NCBI GenBank assembly: GCA_027307235.1
Contig: DAHUXH010000016.1
Span: 28,178-92,177 of the forward strand
Length of the DNA stretch: 64,000 bases
Direction of reading: 5' to 3'
DNA from: Vulcanimicrobiota bacterium
Lineage (GTDB): Bacteria; Vulcanimicrobiota; Vulcanimicrobiia; Vulcanimicrobiales; Vulcanimicrobiaceae
Part shown: piece after piece, positions 57,022 through 64,000 of the stretch
Numbering within the stretch: position 1 is the first letter of the stretch
Layout of the letters: every line of letters begins with the position of its first letter
The notes under the pieces: generated by a model
Told to the model about the DNA's origin: nothing
The model's database searches: none
Seen by the model: the letters and a program-made list of their open reading frames with translations, nothing else
Translations under genes and position numbers: made by a program

Positions 57022-57048
57022 TTGGCACTCAACCATAGGGAGTGCCAG
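57022..57048 (-). promoter_or_regulatory. CIRCE element of groESL
   Basis: TTGGCACTC - 9 bases - GAGTGCCAG (57022-57030, 57040-57048), compared with the consensus TTAGCACTC-N9-GAGTGCTAA. It lies just downstream of the predicted promoter, where HrcA binding would block transcription. Confidence 0.85.
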
Positions 57049-57055
57049 CCCGTGA

Positions 57056-57084
57056 ATCTTAGCAGACGAGTGTTAAGACTGCAA
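57056..57084 (-). promoter_or_regulatory. groESL promoter
   Basis: On the minus strand, -35 TTGCAG (57079-57084) and -10 TAAGAT (57056-57061) with a 17-base spacer. The CIRCE starts 7 bases downstream, at the expected transcription start. The hexamers overlap the 3' end of the TPR-ATP-grasp gene. Confidence 0.75.
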
Positions 57085-58683
57085 GCCGGGCCGGTCGGAT
57101 CGAACGGCCCACCCGGCGATCATCGCTTCCACCGCCGCGAAGACGGCATGCACCGGGCCCTGCTTGTACGCAAACGGCTCCGGCGGGTCGAGGTCGTGGA
57201 CCAGCATGGCGGCGTCGGCCTCGAAGATCAGCGCCGCCCCCTCCGGTGTGCGGGTCAGATCGAGCCCGAAGTAGTCCAAGCCGACGGCGCGGGCGATCCG
57301 CGAGAAGAGGGTATCCCACTGCGGGAAGACGTCACGCGGTTCGGTGAGGAAGCGCAGTTCCTCGTCGCGCATCCAGGCGTGGTCCTTCATCGGGCTGTTA
57401 TTGTAGTGGACCATCCAGTTCGGCGAGATCGCCAGGTGGTAGGGGTAGGCCACCCCATCGACCACGATCACGCGGTACTTGCGGTAGTACCCGTCGTCGA
57501 GCTTATAGTCGACAAACGGCGTCACGTGCAGCACCGGCGCCGGCTCGCGCGCGAGATAGCCGGCGAGCTGGGCGGCGTCGGCGATCAGTTCCAGCCCCTT
57601 TCCGGCATGGGTGTCGATTGGGCGAACGAGCGCGGGGAAGACGATCCGGGCCGCGATCTCCTCGCGGAGCAGACGCAGACTGACCGGCACGATGCAGCCG
57701 TCGATACCGTGCAGCGTCTGCGCGAGGCGCTCGCGCGCCGTCGCAGCCAGCCGCCGCGGATCGTTGATCGCGGGGCGGCGTTGCGCGGCGATGAACGCCG
57801 CCGCTTCGTCGATGATCTCGTGCGCCGACTCGTAGTACCCCATGGCGTTGAAGACGACGTCGTACGCGGGAAGACCGGCGAGATGGGGCGGCTGCGGGCC
57901 GCCGAGATAGAGCCGGTGCATGGCGATGCGCGCGTGGTTGACGACCAGGTCGAGCGGCGCATTCGCGCTGTAGGGCGCGGGGCGCATCAGCATCAGGACG
58001 CGATGCGCCGCATGTGCTGAGGACGGGCACGCGCTGAAGATGCGGCGGCGCGCGAGCGCCGCGTCGCGTTGTTGCGTCGCTTGCTCGTCGTCGTGCAGCA
58101 GGTGCAGCAACTCCGCGAGCGCGAGTTGCGCATCGGCAAGCTCAGGATCGAGCATGATCGCGCGCTGGTACTCCATCGGCGCTCCGACCGGACGGTTCTC
58201 GCGCACCAGCACGTTGCCGAGCGCCGCATGCGCCTGCGCATGAGACGGATCGGCGGTCACCGCGCGTTCGAGCAGTGCCTTCACCTCGTCCATTCCGTCG
58301 AAGGCTTTGATCGCAGCCGGGGCGCGATGATGACACGCGACGTCGGGCGCGCGCTCGACCGCCTGTGCGAAGAGCGCGGCGCCCTCGCTGCGCGACGGCA
58401 CGGCGTCCTGCGCGATGGCGAGATCGTTGCGCGCACGCGCGTGCCCGGCATCGATGCGCAACGCCATGCGCTGCAGTGCAATGGCTCCGGCGAGATCGCC
58501 GCCGAGCTTGCACAGGCGGCCCATGAGATTGAGCGCGTCGGGATTGCCGGGCTCGGCCTTGAGCGCCCGGTCGCACAGTGAAAAACTGTCGAGGTAGCGT
58601 GACTCGCGCTCGGCGGCAAGCGCATCGCGCAGCGCAGACCCGGCGGCGGAGGAAGAGTCATTCGAGCCGAACTCGACCGGCAT
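57073..58683 (-). CDS. TPR-ATP-grasp fusion protein, function unknown (paralogue 2)
   Basis: A 536-residue paralogue of the gene at 9037, with more TPR repeats (about residues 35-200: ALKAEPGNPDALNLMGRL; AVTADPSHAQAHAALGNVL) and a matching ATP-grasp part: DDGYYRKYRVIVVDG, PYHLAISPNWMVHYNN, AWMRDEELRFL and LDYFGLDLTRTPEGAALIFEAD. No decarboxylase lies beside it. The ATG at 58683 overlaps the divergent membrane gene's ATG by two bases. Ends on the groES promoter. Confidence 0.72.
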   Translation of the reverse strand: MPVEFGSNDSSSAAGSALRDALAAERESRYLDSFSLCDRALKAEPGNPDALNLMGRLCKLGGDLAGAIALQRMALRIDAGHARARNDLAIAQDAVPSRSEGAALFAQAVERAPDVACHHRAPAAIKAFDGMDEVKALLERAVTADPSHAQAHAALGNVLVRENRPVGAPMEYQRAIMLDPELADAQLALAELLHLLHDDEQATQQRDAALARRRIFSACPSSAHAAHRVLMLMRPAPYSANAPLDLVVNHARIAMHRLYLGGPQPPHLAGLPAYDVVFNAMGYYESAHEIIDEAAAFIAAQRRPAINDPRRLAATARERLAQTLHGIDGCIVPVSLRLLREEIAARIVFPALVRPIDTHAGKGLELIADAAQLAGYLAREPAPVLHVTPFVDYKLDDGYYRKYRVIVVDGVAYPYHLAISPNWMVHYNNSPMKDHAWMRDEELRFLTEPRDVFPQWDTLFSRIARAVGLDYFGLDLTRTPEGAALIFEADAAMLVHDLDPPEPFAYKQGPVHAVFAAVEAMIAGWAVRSDRPGLQS

Positions 58684-59080
58684 GAATACGATCGCACCTC
58701 AACGGAACTGGCGCCGCATCGTGCGCAGCGGCGTGATGGCCGGTGTCGCGGGCGGCATCCTGATCGAGTTCTTCTTGTACTTTGTGAATACCGGCTATTC
58801 GTGGGCGGGCATGGCCGGCTACCTGCTCGCGAGCATCGTGTGGGGCATCGCCTACGCATACGCAGCGCAATCGCTCACGCAATTGACGGCACGGCCGCTG
58901 GTCTCCGGCTTGGTCTTCGGTGCGATCGTCTATTTCACGATGCAGATTGTGCTGTTGGCGTCCGGACTGCGCGGACAGTTCGGCTTGAGTGAGGTCGTGC
59001 TTGGCGTGATCGGACATTGCATCTTCTTCGGTCTGCCGGTCGCCTTCACGGTGTCGCGAACCTCGCGCAACGATGACTAG
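58682..59080 (+). CDS. integral membrane protein, 132 residues
   Basis: Four membrane helices (ILIEFFLYFVNTGYSW; YLLASIVWGIAYAYA; LVSGLVFGAIVYFTM; GVIGHCIFFGLPVAFTV) after a basic N-terminus. No family named with confidence. Its ATG at 58682 overlaps the divergent ATG of the ATP-grasp gene (CATG). It precedes alr by an 8-base overlap, so it is probably in one operon with alr and the gene at 60245. Confidence 0.65.
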   Translation: MNTIAPQRNWRRIVRSGVMAGVAGGILIEFFLYFVNTGYSWAGMAGYLLASIVWGIAYAYAAQSLTQLTARPLVSGLVFGAIVYFTMQIVLLASGLRGQFGLSEVVLGVIGHCIFFGLPVAFTVSRTSRNDD

Positions 59081-60248
59081 CTACGTCACCGGGAAACTCT
59101 CGATCTCGATTGAAGCGCTACGGCGCAATGCGCGAGCGCTCGCGGCGCACGTCGCCCCGTCGCGACTGGCGCTGGTCGTCAAAGCCAATGCCTACGGCCA
59201 CGGTTTGGTGGAAACCGCGCTTGCGGTCGAGAGTATCGCGTCGGCGCTGTGTGTCTACAACGCCGACGAAGCCATCGCGTTGCGCGACGGCGGCATCACC
59301 GCACCCATCCTCATTCTGGGGCCGATCCCGCACGACGCACTCGACGATGTGTCCGCCGCCGGCGCAGAGATCGCACTGTGGGACATGGGCGCGTTCACAC
59401 GCGATGCGGTGCGCGTCGCACGCGCACGGCTCGCGCCGTTTCGCGCGCACGTCAAGATCAATACCGGGCTGAATCGGCTGGGCTTGGCCGCGCAGAACCT
59501 CGCCGACGCCATCGACGACTACGTTCGTCTGCCCGAATTGCAGATCAGCGGCGTCTTCTCGCATCTGGCATCGGCCGAAGAGATCGATTCTCCCTACACG
59601 CAGTACCAACTCGAACAATTCCATGACGCGATGCGCCAAACCGAGCCGATGTTCTCGCGACACGGGCTGCGGCCGGCGCGCCACCTCGCGGCATCCGCCG
59701 CCGCGATGCTGTGGCCGCAGATGCGTTTGGACATGGTGCGCGCGGGTATCGCGCTCTACGGATTATGGCCGTCGTCGCAGACGCGCGAAGCGATGGAGGG
59801 TTCGTCGCTGACGCTTGAACCTGCATTGACCTATACGTCATCGCTCGCGGTGGTGCGCACGGTTGCCGCCGGAGCGGCGATCGGCTACGGCTGCACGTTT
59901 CATGCACCGCGCGAGATGCGCATCGGCGTCGTGCCGCTCGGATACTCCGACGGCATCCCGCGTCTGCTATCGAACACCGGCGCGTTCGCCATCGACGGGG
60001 TGCGCGTGCCGATCATCGGACGCATCGCGATGAACATGACCATCATCGACGTCACGCACGCTCCGCACGCACACCCGGGCACCGAGGTCACGCTGATCGG
60101 GCCGGGAGTCAGCGCCGACGACTGGGCGGCCTGGGCGCAGACGATCAGCCATGAGATCGTCACGCGCCTTCCCGCCGGCCTGCCGCGTGTCTACACCGCG
60201 CCGCCCGACGAAACGCCGGTCGCGCTGCCGACGTTGAACGCTATGTGA
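59073..60248 (+). CDS. alr: alanine racemase
   Basis: 391 residues of the fold type III PLP enzyme that supplies D-alanine for cell wall. The PLP lysine is in LVVKANAYGHG (near residue 35) and the catalytic Tyr in AIGYGCTFHA, with RPARHLAASAAAML and VPLGYSDGIPRLL as further family segments. Start ATG 59073 overlaps the membrane gene, and the end overlaps the next start (GTGA). Confidence 0.95.
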   Translation: MTSYVTGKLSISIEALRRNARALAAHVAPSRLALVVKANAYGHGLVETALAVESIASALCVYNADEAIALRDGGITAPILILGPIPHDALDDVSAAGAEIALWDMGAFTRDAVRVARARLAPFRAHVKINTGLNRLGLAAQNLADAIDDYVRLPELQISGVFSHLASAEEIDSPYTQYQLEQFHDAMRQTEPMFSRHGLRPARHLAASAAAMLWPQMRLDMVRAGIALYGLWPSSQTREAMEGSSLTLEPALTYTSSLAVVRTVAAGAAIGYGCTFHAPREMRIGVVPLGYSDGIPRLLSNTGAFAIDGVRVPIIGRIAMNMTIIDVTHAPHAHPGTEVTLIGPGVSADDWAAWAQTISHEIVTRLPAGLPRVYTAPPDETPVALPTLNAM

Positions 60249-61345
60249 GAGGAGCGCGCATCATCTCCAGCGTCACCGCAGCGCTCGTGCTGATGCTCGG
60301 CGCGCTGTGTGCCGCCGCACGCGCTGACGTCACCGTCGTGGTCAACGATCATCCGCTTGCTGCGCCCGCTCGCATCGAGGGCGCGCGAGTGCTGGTCGCG
60401 ATGCGCCCGATCTTCGAGGCGCTCGGCGCTGCCATCGTCTACGATGCGGTCGACCGGCATATCATCGCACAGACCAGCGGCCACCTCATATCGCTCGACA
60501 TCGGCTCGCGCGACGCATCGGTGGACGGCGCGGTCGTGCATCTGGATGTTCCGCCGCGTCTGTATGACGGGCGCACGTACGTGCCGATTCGTTTCATCGC
60601 CGAATCGCTCGGCGCGACGGTGTCGTACGACCCAGGCCGGCAACTCGTCGCTATCCGCACGCAGAGCGCCCCTGCGGTCGCGCAATACGCAGCGATACCT
60701 GCGCCCGACGAGTATCCGGCATCGTCGTTCAATCCGGTTTCGCCTCAGTTGACTCTCGACAGCGGCCGCATCGTCTATCCCGGGCAGTCGATCGATGCGA
60801 TGCTGGTTGCACCGCCGGGCGGCTTCGCGTTTCTCAATGTGTGCAACGGGTACAGCATTCCGCTCTACGCGGTGCCGGCATCACCGTTCTATCGCACGCA
60901 ATTCCCGGTTGACTTTTCGTACGACGTTCCGTATTGCTCGGTCTACGCCGTCTACACGTATCCCAACGGCACGCAAGAGATCATCCCGCTCGGCTATCCG
61001 ATCACGCTGTACGTCTCGCATCGGCACCACGACGAGGAAACACCGCCACCGCCTTTGCGGCCGCAGCCGGTGCCTTCCGCTGCTCCGACTCCGCACTTCA
61101 TCCACGGCGGCCCGATTCACGTGCGTCTGCCGATTGAACCTATGCCGACCCCGCTGCCGCGCGTTCCGCTGGCCCCGCCGATCGTGCGCGCGCCGCTCCC
61201 CCCACCGCCACGTCCGCCGGCACCGCTGCCTGCCGCGCCGCACGTCCCACCGCCTGCGCCGCCGGTCGTGCATCCCGCGCCACCCGCCGTGCACCATCCG
61301 GCCGCACCACCCGTCCCGGTAGCGCACCCGCATCCACCGGCGTAA
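60245..61345 (+). CDS. copper amine oxidase N-terminal-like (stalk) domain protein, secreted
   Basis: 366 residues: signal peptide (SSVTAALVLMLGALCAAARA), a stalk/copper-amine-oxidase N-terminal domain (VVVNDHPLAAPARIEGARVL then MRPIFEALGAAIVYD; RTYVPIRFIAESLGATVSYD), a beta-rich part, and a Pro-rich C-terminal 110 residues (PPPPLRPQPVP; PPPPRPPAP). Probably anchored to the wall or surface. GTG 60245 overlaps alr. Confidence 0.82.
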   Translation: MRGARIISSVTAALVLMLGALCAAARADVTVVVNDHPLAAPARIEGARVLVAMRPIFEALGAAIVYDAVDRHIIAQTSGHLISLDIGSRDASVDGAVVHLDVPPRLYDGRTYVPIRFIAESLGATVSYDPGRQLVAIRTQSAPAVAQYAAIPAPDEYPASSFNPVSPQLTLDSGRIVYPGQSIDAMLVAPPGGFAFLNVCNGYSIPLYAVPASPFYRTQFPVDFSYDVPYCSVYAVYTYPNGTQEIIPLGYPITLYVSHRHHDEETPPPPLRPQPVPSAAPTPHFIHGGPIHVRLPIEPMPTPLPRVPLAPPIVRAPLPPPPRPPAPLPAAPHVPPPAPPVVHPAPPAVHHPAAPPVPVAHPHPPA

Positions 61346-61350
61346 CGCCG

Positions 61351-62070
61351 TTACGTGAGCGCCGAGATAGCCTGCGTGAGGTCGATAGTTCCCTCGTAGA
61401 GCGCACTGCCGACCACGCATGAATCCACGCTCGCCGGCGCTTTGGCTTTTAGCGCTTTCAAATCGTCGACGCCGCGCGCTCCGCCGCTGGCGGTGATCTT
61501 CACGTCGGCGAGTGTGGCTATGTCGCGCAACGCATCGATATCGAAGCCTCTGCCCATGCCGTCGTGCGCAATCTCGGTGAAGATGACGCGCGTGATTCCC
61601 CAGCTCACGACGCGTTTGATCAGCGCATTACGATCGACAGGCGTGCGCTCTTGCCATCCGTGCGACATCACCTCGCGTCCGCGCGCGTCAACCGCCGCGA
61701 TGACCTTCTCCCCGAGCTTGCCGATAATGTTGCGCGCGATGCGCTCTTCGTTGATGAGCAGCGTTCCCAAGATGACGTACGATGCGCCCGCTTCCAATCG
61801 CGCTTGCGCGTGTTCGAGCGAACGAATGCCGCCGCCGACTTGTACGGGCACGTCGACCGCCCGGCAAATGTTGCCGATCGCGGTGTGATTCTCGCCGCGA
61901 CCGAAGGCGTTGTCGAGATCGATCACGTGCAAACGCTGCGCTCCGGCGGCGACAAACGCCTTGGCGCGATCGACCGGATCGCCGTCGAATATTTTCTCGC
62001 GAGATGGATCGCCCTGTTCCATGCGTACGGTCCTGCCCCCGCGCAGATCGATCGCTGGAATGACGATCAT
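61351..62070 (-). CDS. hisA: phosphoribosylformimino-AICAR ribotide isomerase
   Basis: HisA of histidine biosynthesis, 239 residues, a beta/alpha barrel. MIVIPAIDLRGG carries Asp (general acid), VDLGG-type HVIDLDNAFGRG and VQVGGGIRS give phosphate sites, then AVDARGREVMSHGWQE with the second Asp, and TEIAHDGMGRGFD. Start ATG 62070 overlaps the citrate synthase stop (ATGA). No other his genes are in the window, so it is a lone member here. Confidence 0.93.
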   Translation of the reverse strand: MIVIPAIDLRGGRTVRMEQGDPSREKIFDGDPVDRAKAFVAAGAQRLHVIDLDNAFGRGENHTAIGNICRAVDVPVQVGGGIRSLEHAQARLEAGASYVILGTLLINEERIARNIIGKLGEKVIAAVDARGREVMSHGWQERTPVDRNALIKRVVSWGITRVIFTEIAHDGMGRGFDIDALRDIATLADVKITASGGARGVDDLKALKAKAPASVDSCVVGSALYEGTIDLTQAISALT

Positions 62071-63245
62071 TTTTTCGCAACTCCATTCTGCGTTCGCTCG
62101 CTGATCGGGATGAACGGTCCGGCCGTCGGGCCCACGTACGTCGCCTGCGGACGAATCAGCCGGTTGTCGGCGAGTTGTTCCAGGACGTGGCCGCTCCAGC
62201 CCACGATGCGACCGCACGCGAACAAACACGTGAACTCGTCGCCCGCGATGCCGAGATCGGCGAGTACCGGCGCGGTGTAGAAATCGACGTTCGCGTAGAT
62301 CTTCTTGTCGGGCTTGTTCTCTTGCAGCACTTTGTTGCTGGCGTCTTCCAGCGAGCGCGCGATGTCGTACCAGCGCGAGTCGCCGCGATAATCGCTGAGC
62401 TTCTTCGCCATCGCTTCGAGATGCTTGGCACGCGGATCGCGCACTTTGTACTCGCGATGACCCATACCCATGATGCGTTCTCCGCGCGAGAGCACGCCGC
62501 GCGCGTACGTCTCGGCGCGATCGGGTGTCTCGACGGCGAGCAGCGTGTTATAGGCCGCGCTCGCCGCGCCGCCGTGCAGATCGCCTTGCAAGGTCGCGAG
62601 CGCCGCCGTGATTGCGGCGTAGATGTCGGCGCGCGTCGAAGCGGTGACGCGCGCTGAGAACGTCGATGCGTTGAACGAATGATCGGCCAGCAGCACGAAG
62701 TACGTGTCGAGGGCGTCAGCCTCGATCTCGCTCGGAACTTTGCCGCTACGCATGTAGAGGAAGTTCGCGGCTTGCGAGAGGTCGGCGCGCGGCTCGATCG
62801 GTTCGAGTCCGCGCCGAATGCGATCCCATGCCGCGAGAATCGTCGTCATCTTCGCGATCAGTTCGATGGCGACGTGCACATCGGAAACGTGTTCACCGCG
62901 CTCGTTCACCGGCGAGAAGAGCGCAAGGCCGCTGGTCACGGTGCGCATCACGTCCATCGGCCATGAGGTCTTGGGAAAGCGCTGCATGGCATTGACGAGC
63001 GGCTCGGGGAGTGTCCGGCGCGCGCCGAGTTCGCGTTTGAGCCCCTCGAGTTCGCTTGCGCCCGGCAGGTGCCCGAACAACAGCAGATACACGATCTCTT
63101 CAAACGATGCGTTGGGAGCGAGGTCGTCGATGTCGAAGCCGCGGTAAGTCAGACGTCCGATTTTTCCTTCGACGTTGCTCAGCATCGTAGAGCCGACCAC
63201 AACACCTTCCAGGCCGCGATCGACAACCAAACCGGTGGTAGACAA
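62067..63245 (-). CDS. citrate synthase family enzyme
   Basis: A 392-residue citrate/2-methylcitrate synthase: SNVEGKIGRLTYRGFDID start, GHREYKVRDPRAKH (catalytic His), DFYTAPVLADLGI and GWSGHVLEQLADNRLIRP. Type II bacterial or 2-methylcitrate form cannot be told apart by eye. The TTG at 63245 is chosen because GGAGG lies 5 bases upstream. A long in-frame extension to 63764 is not supported. Coupled to hisA. Confidence 0.87.
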   Translation of the reverse strand: MSTTGLVVDRGLEGVVVGSTMLSNVEGKIGRLTYRGFDIDDLAPNASFEEIVYLLLFGHLPGASELEGLKRELGARRTLPEPLVNAMQRFPKTSWPMDVMRTVTSGLALFSPVNERGEHVSDVHVAIELIAKMTTILAAWDRIRRGLEPIEPRADLSQAANFLYMRSGKVPSEIEADALDTYFVLLADHSFNASTFSARVTASTRADIYAAITAALATLQGDLHGGAASAAYNTLLAVETPDRAETYARGVLSRGERIMGMGHREYKVRDPRAKHLEAMAKKLSDYRGDSRWYDIARSLEDASNKVLQENKPDKKIYANVDFYTAPVLADLGIAGDEFTCLFACGRIVGWSGHVLEQLADNRLIRPQATYVGPTAGPFIPISERTQNGVAKK

Positions 63246-63362
63246 GAGATCCTCCGAAAGACGGGTGAAAAGCGGGCAACCGCGCGGGTGGGATGAGTTC
63301 GGGTGTTCGGGCGAACATCCCGCCCCAGACACTAACCACGCACCAGCACCGGAGGACCCCTC

Positions 63363-63788
63363 GTGGAACCGCTCGACCTCACCCAGGCGCCCCCGCGCAG
63401 CACGCGCACACAGATTCCGGGCATCGATTGCCCGATGATCGCTCGATCGATCGACAAGCTGCGCGCGACGCTTCCGGGAGGGAATATCGGCGCATACAAG
63501 ATCGCGGGCACGACCGCGATGCTGCTGGACGGCCTCGGCATCGCGCAGTCCGATCTGTGCGCCGCGATCGCGTCGGCGAAGGACGATCGGGAGGTCGCCG
63601 GCTGGATCGCCGAACACACGACGCCGCAGCGGCTCGAGCGGGTCAAGGAAGGGCTTGAAAGCGCGCGCATCGCCGACCGCGCGCAGATGCCCGGATTCTT
63701 CGACCGCTATCCGATCGCACGCACGCTTGCGGAAGAGACACCGCTGCTGGACATGCTCGATCACGACGACCGCGCCGCCTTCGCGTAA
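63363..63788 (+). CDS. DUF5069-like protein
   Basis: 141 residues; the pattern DLTQAPPRS, GIDCPMIARSIDKLRATLPG then NIGAYKI and DDREVAGWIAEHT resembles DUF5069 family proteins (RSxDKxRAxLxGxxGEY...). The function is unknown. GTG 63363 with GGAGG 7 bases upstream. It is divergent from the citrate synthase gene with 117 bases between. Confidence 0.65.
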   Translation: MEPLDLTQAPPRSTRTQIPGIDCPMIARSIDKLRATLPGGNIGAYKIAGTTAMLLDGLGIAQSDLCAAIASAKDDREVAGWIAEHTTPQRLERVKEGLESARIADRAQMPGFFDRYPIARTLAEETPLLDMLDHDDRAAFA

Positions 63789-63832
63789 CGCATGTCCGCG
63801 TACCGGGGATTTGTGGGCATTACCGTGTTGCG

Positions 63833-64000
63833 ATGGTGCTGCAACAACGTCCGCGGGCGCAAGCCGGGTTCTCGCTGGTCGAACTCATGGTCGGGATCGC
63901 GATCTTCGTGGTGCTGGCCGCGGCGGGATATGCGTTCTACGCCGGATTGCGTCCGGCGGCGCTGCGGGCGGCATCCGACGGGCTGCGCGGCGCGATCGAT
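63833..64000 (+). CDS. prepilin-like protein, N-terminal part
   Basis: The frame is open to the window edge (56 codons). It starts MVLQQRPRAQAGFSLVELMV, a short basic leader and a GFSLVE type IV prepilin cleavage/methylation site followed by a hydrophobic helix. It probably encodes a pilin or pseudopilin for type IV pili or a type II secretion-like system. Only the start is visible. Confidence 0.85.
   Translation, partial: MVLQQRPRAQAGFSLVELMVGIAIFVVLAAAGYAFYAGLRPAALRAASDGLRGAID

Noticed and set aside
61343..61357. Short palindrome CGTAACG-C-CGTTACG between two convergent genes
   Set aside because: Only 15 bases, no T-run and no second copy; could be chance.
62067..63764. Long N-terminal extension of citrate synthase (565 residues)
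   Set aside because: The extension is not protein-like and is antisense to the DUF5069-like gene; the TTG at 63245 with GGAGG gives a normal 392-residue enzyme.

Overview
The window is a gene-dense, high-G+C bacterial chromosome segment of mostly housekeeping genes. I recognise about 60 protein genes, no tRNA or rRNA, no CRISPR, and no gene-free stretch longer than about 300 bases. The organism looks like an uncultured-type high-GC bacterium. Candidatus Eremiobacterota (WPS-2) or a similar lineage is my guess, from the mix of a YqzL-like microprotein, split isobutyryl-CoA-type mutase, ThyX, LytS/LytTR, a tricorn homologue and alanine-rich Ig-like lipoproteins. This is inference, not a database result. 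GTG and TTG starts are frequent, and genes within operons typically overlap by 1-20 bases (ATGA/GTGA junctions).

Layout. 1-9 kb: ribosomal protein L25 (partial) and pth, then a lower-GC insert carrying an SRA-HNH modification-dependent nuclease. Next come an ABC exporter with its upstream ECF sigma/anti-sigma-like pair, a divergent amino-acid-kinase-like protein, a degenerate M48 protease, thyX and a diguanylate cyclase. 9-12 kb: a TPR-ATP-grasp protein translationally coupled to a PLP decarboxylase. 12-19 kb (minus strand): meaB, a Cys/Met-metabolism PLP enzyme, a split acyl-CoA mutase with a 42-residue ORF between its subunits, gltX and glmU. 19-30 kb: a serine hydrolase, GH125 mannosidase, giant tricorn protease, LytS/LytTR pair, two paralogous alpha/beta hydrolases flanking tag, and rocD.

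30-46 kb: an M61 peptidase; the infC-rpmI-rplT operon with a leader attenuator, a non-canonical AUA start and a 143-base infC/rpmI overlap; Nudix; spoU; a YqzL-like microgene; pheST; cvpA; a class V aminotransferase; an MFS exporter; two related lipoproteins; and a tail-collar protein. 46-64 kb: lon with hsp20 behind a CIRCE-like operator, a secreted hydrolase, an APC permease, an HD-GYP regulator lacking the HD histidine, groESL with a CIRCE and a good promoter, a second TPR-ATP-grasp paralogue, alr, hisA, a citrate synthase, a DUF5069-like protein and the start of a pilin-like gene.

Most unusual signals: (1) two copies, 16 kb apart, of a roughly 96-102-nt hairpin placed 2-4 nt after a stop codon between convergent genes, with five compensated stem changes and identical interior loops; (2) two TPR-ATP-grasp paralogues, one coupled to an amino-acid decarboxylase; (3) several conserved enzyme families with lost catalytic residues (M48, HD-GYP, amino acid kinase); (4) predicted HrcA control of hsp20-lon.
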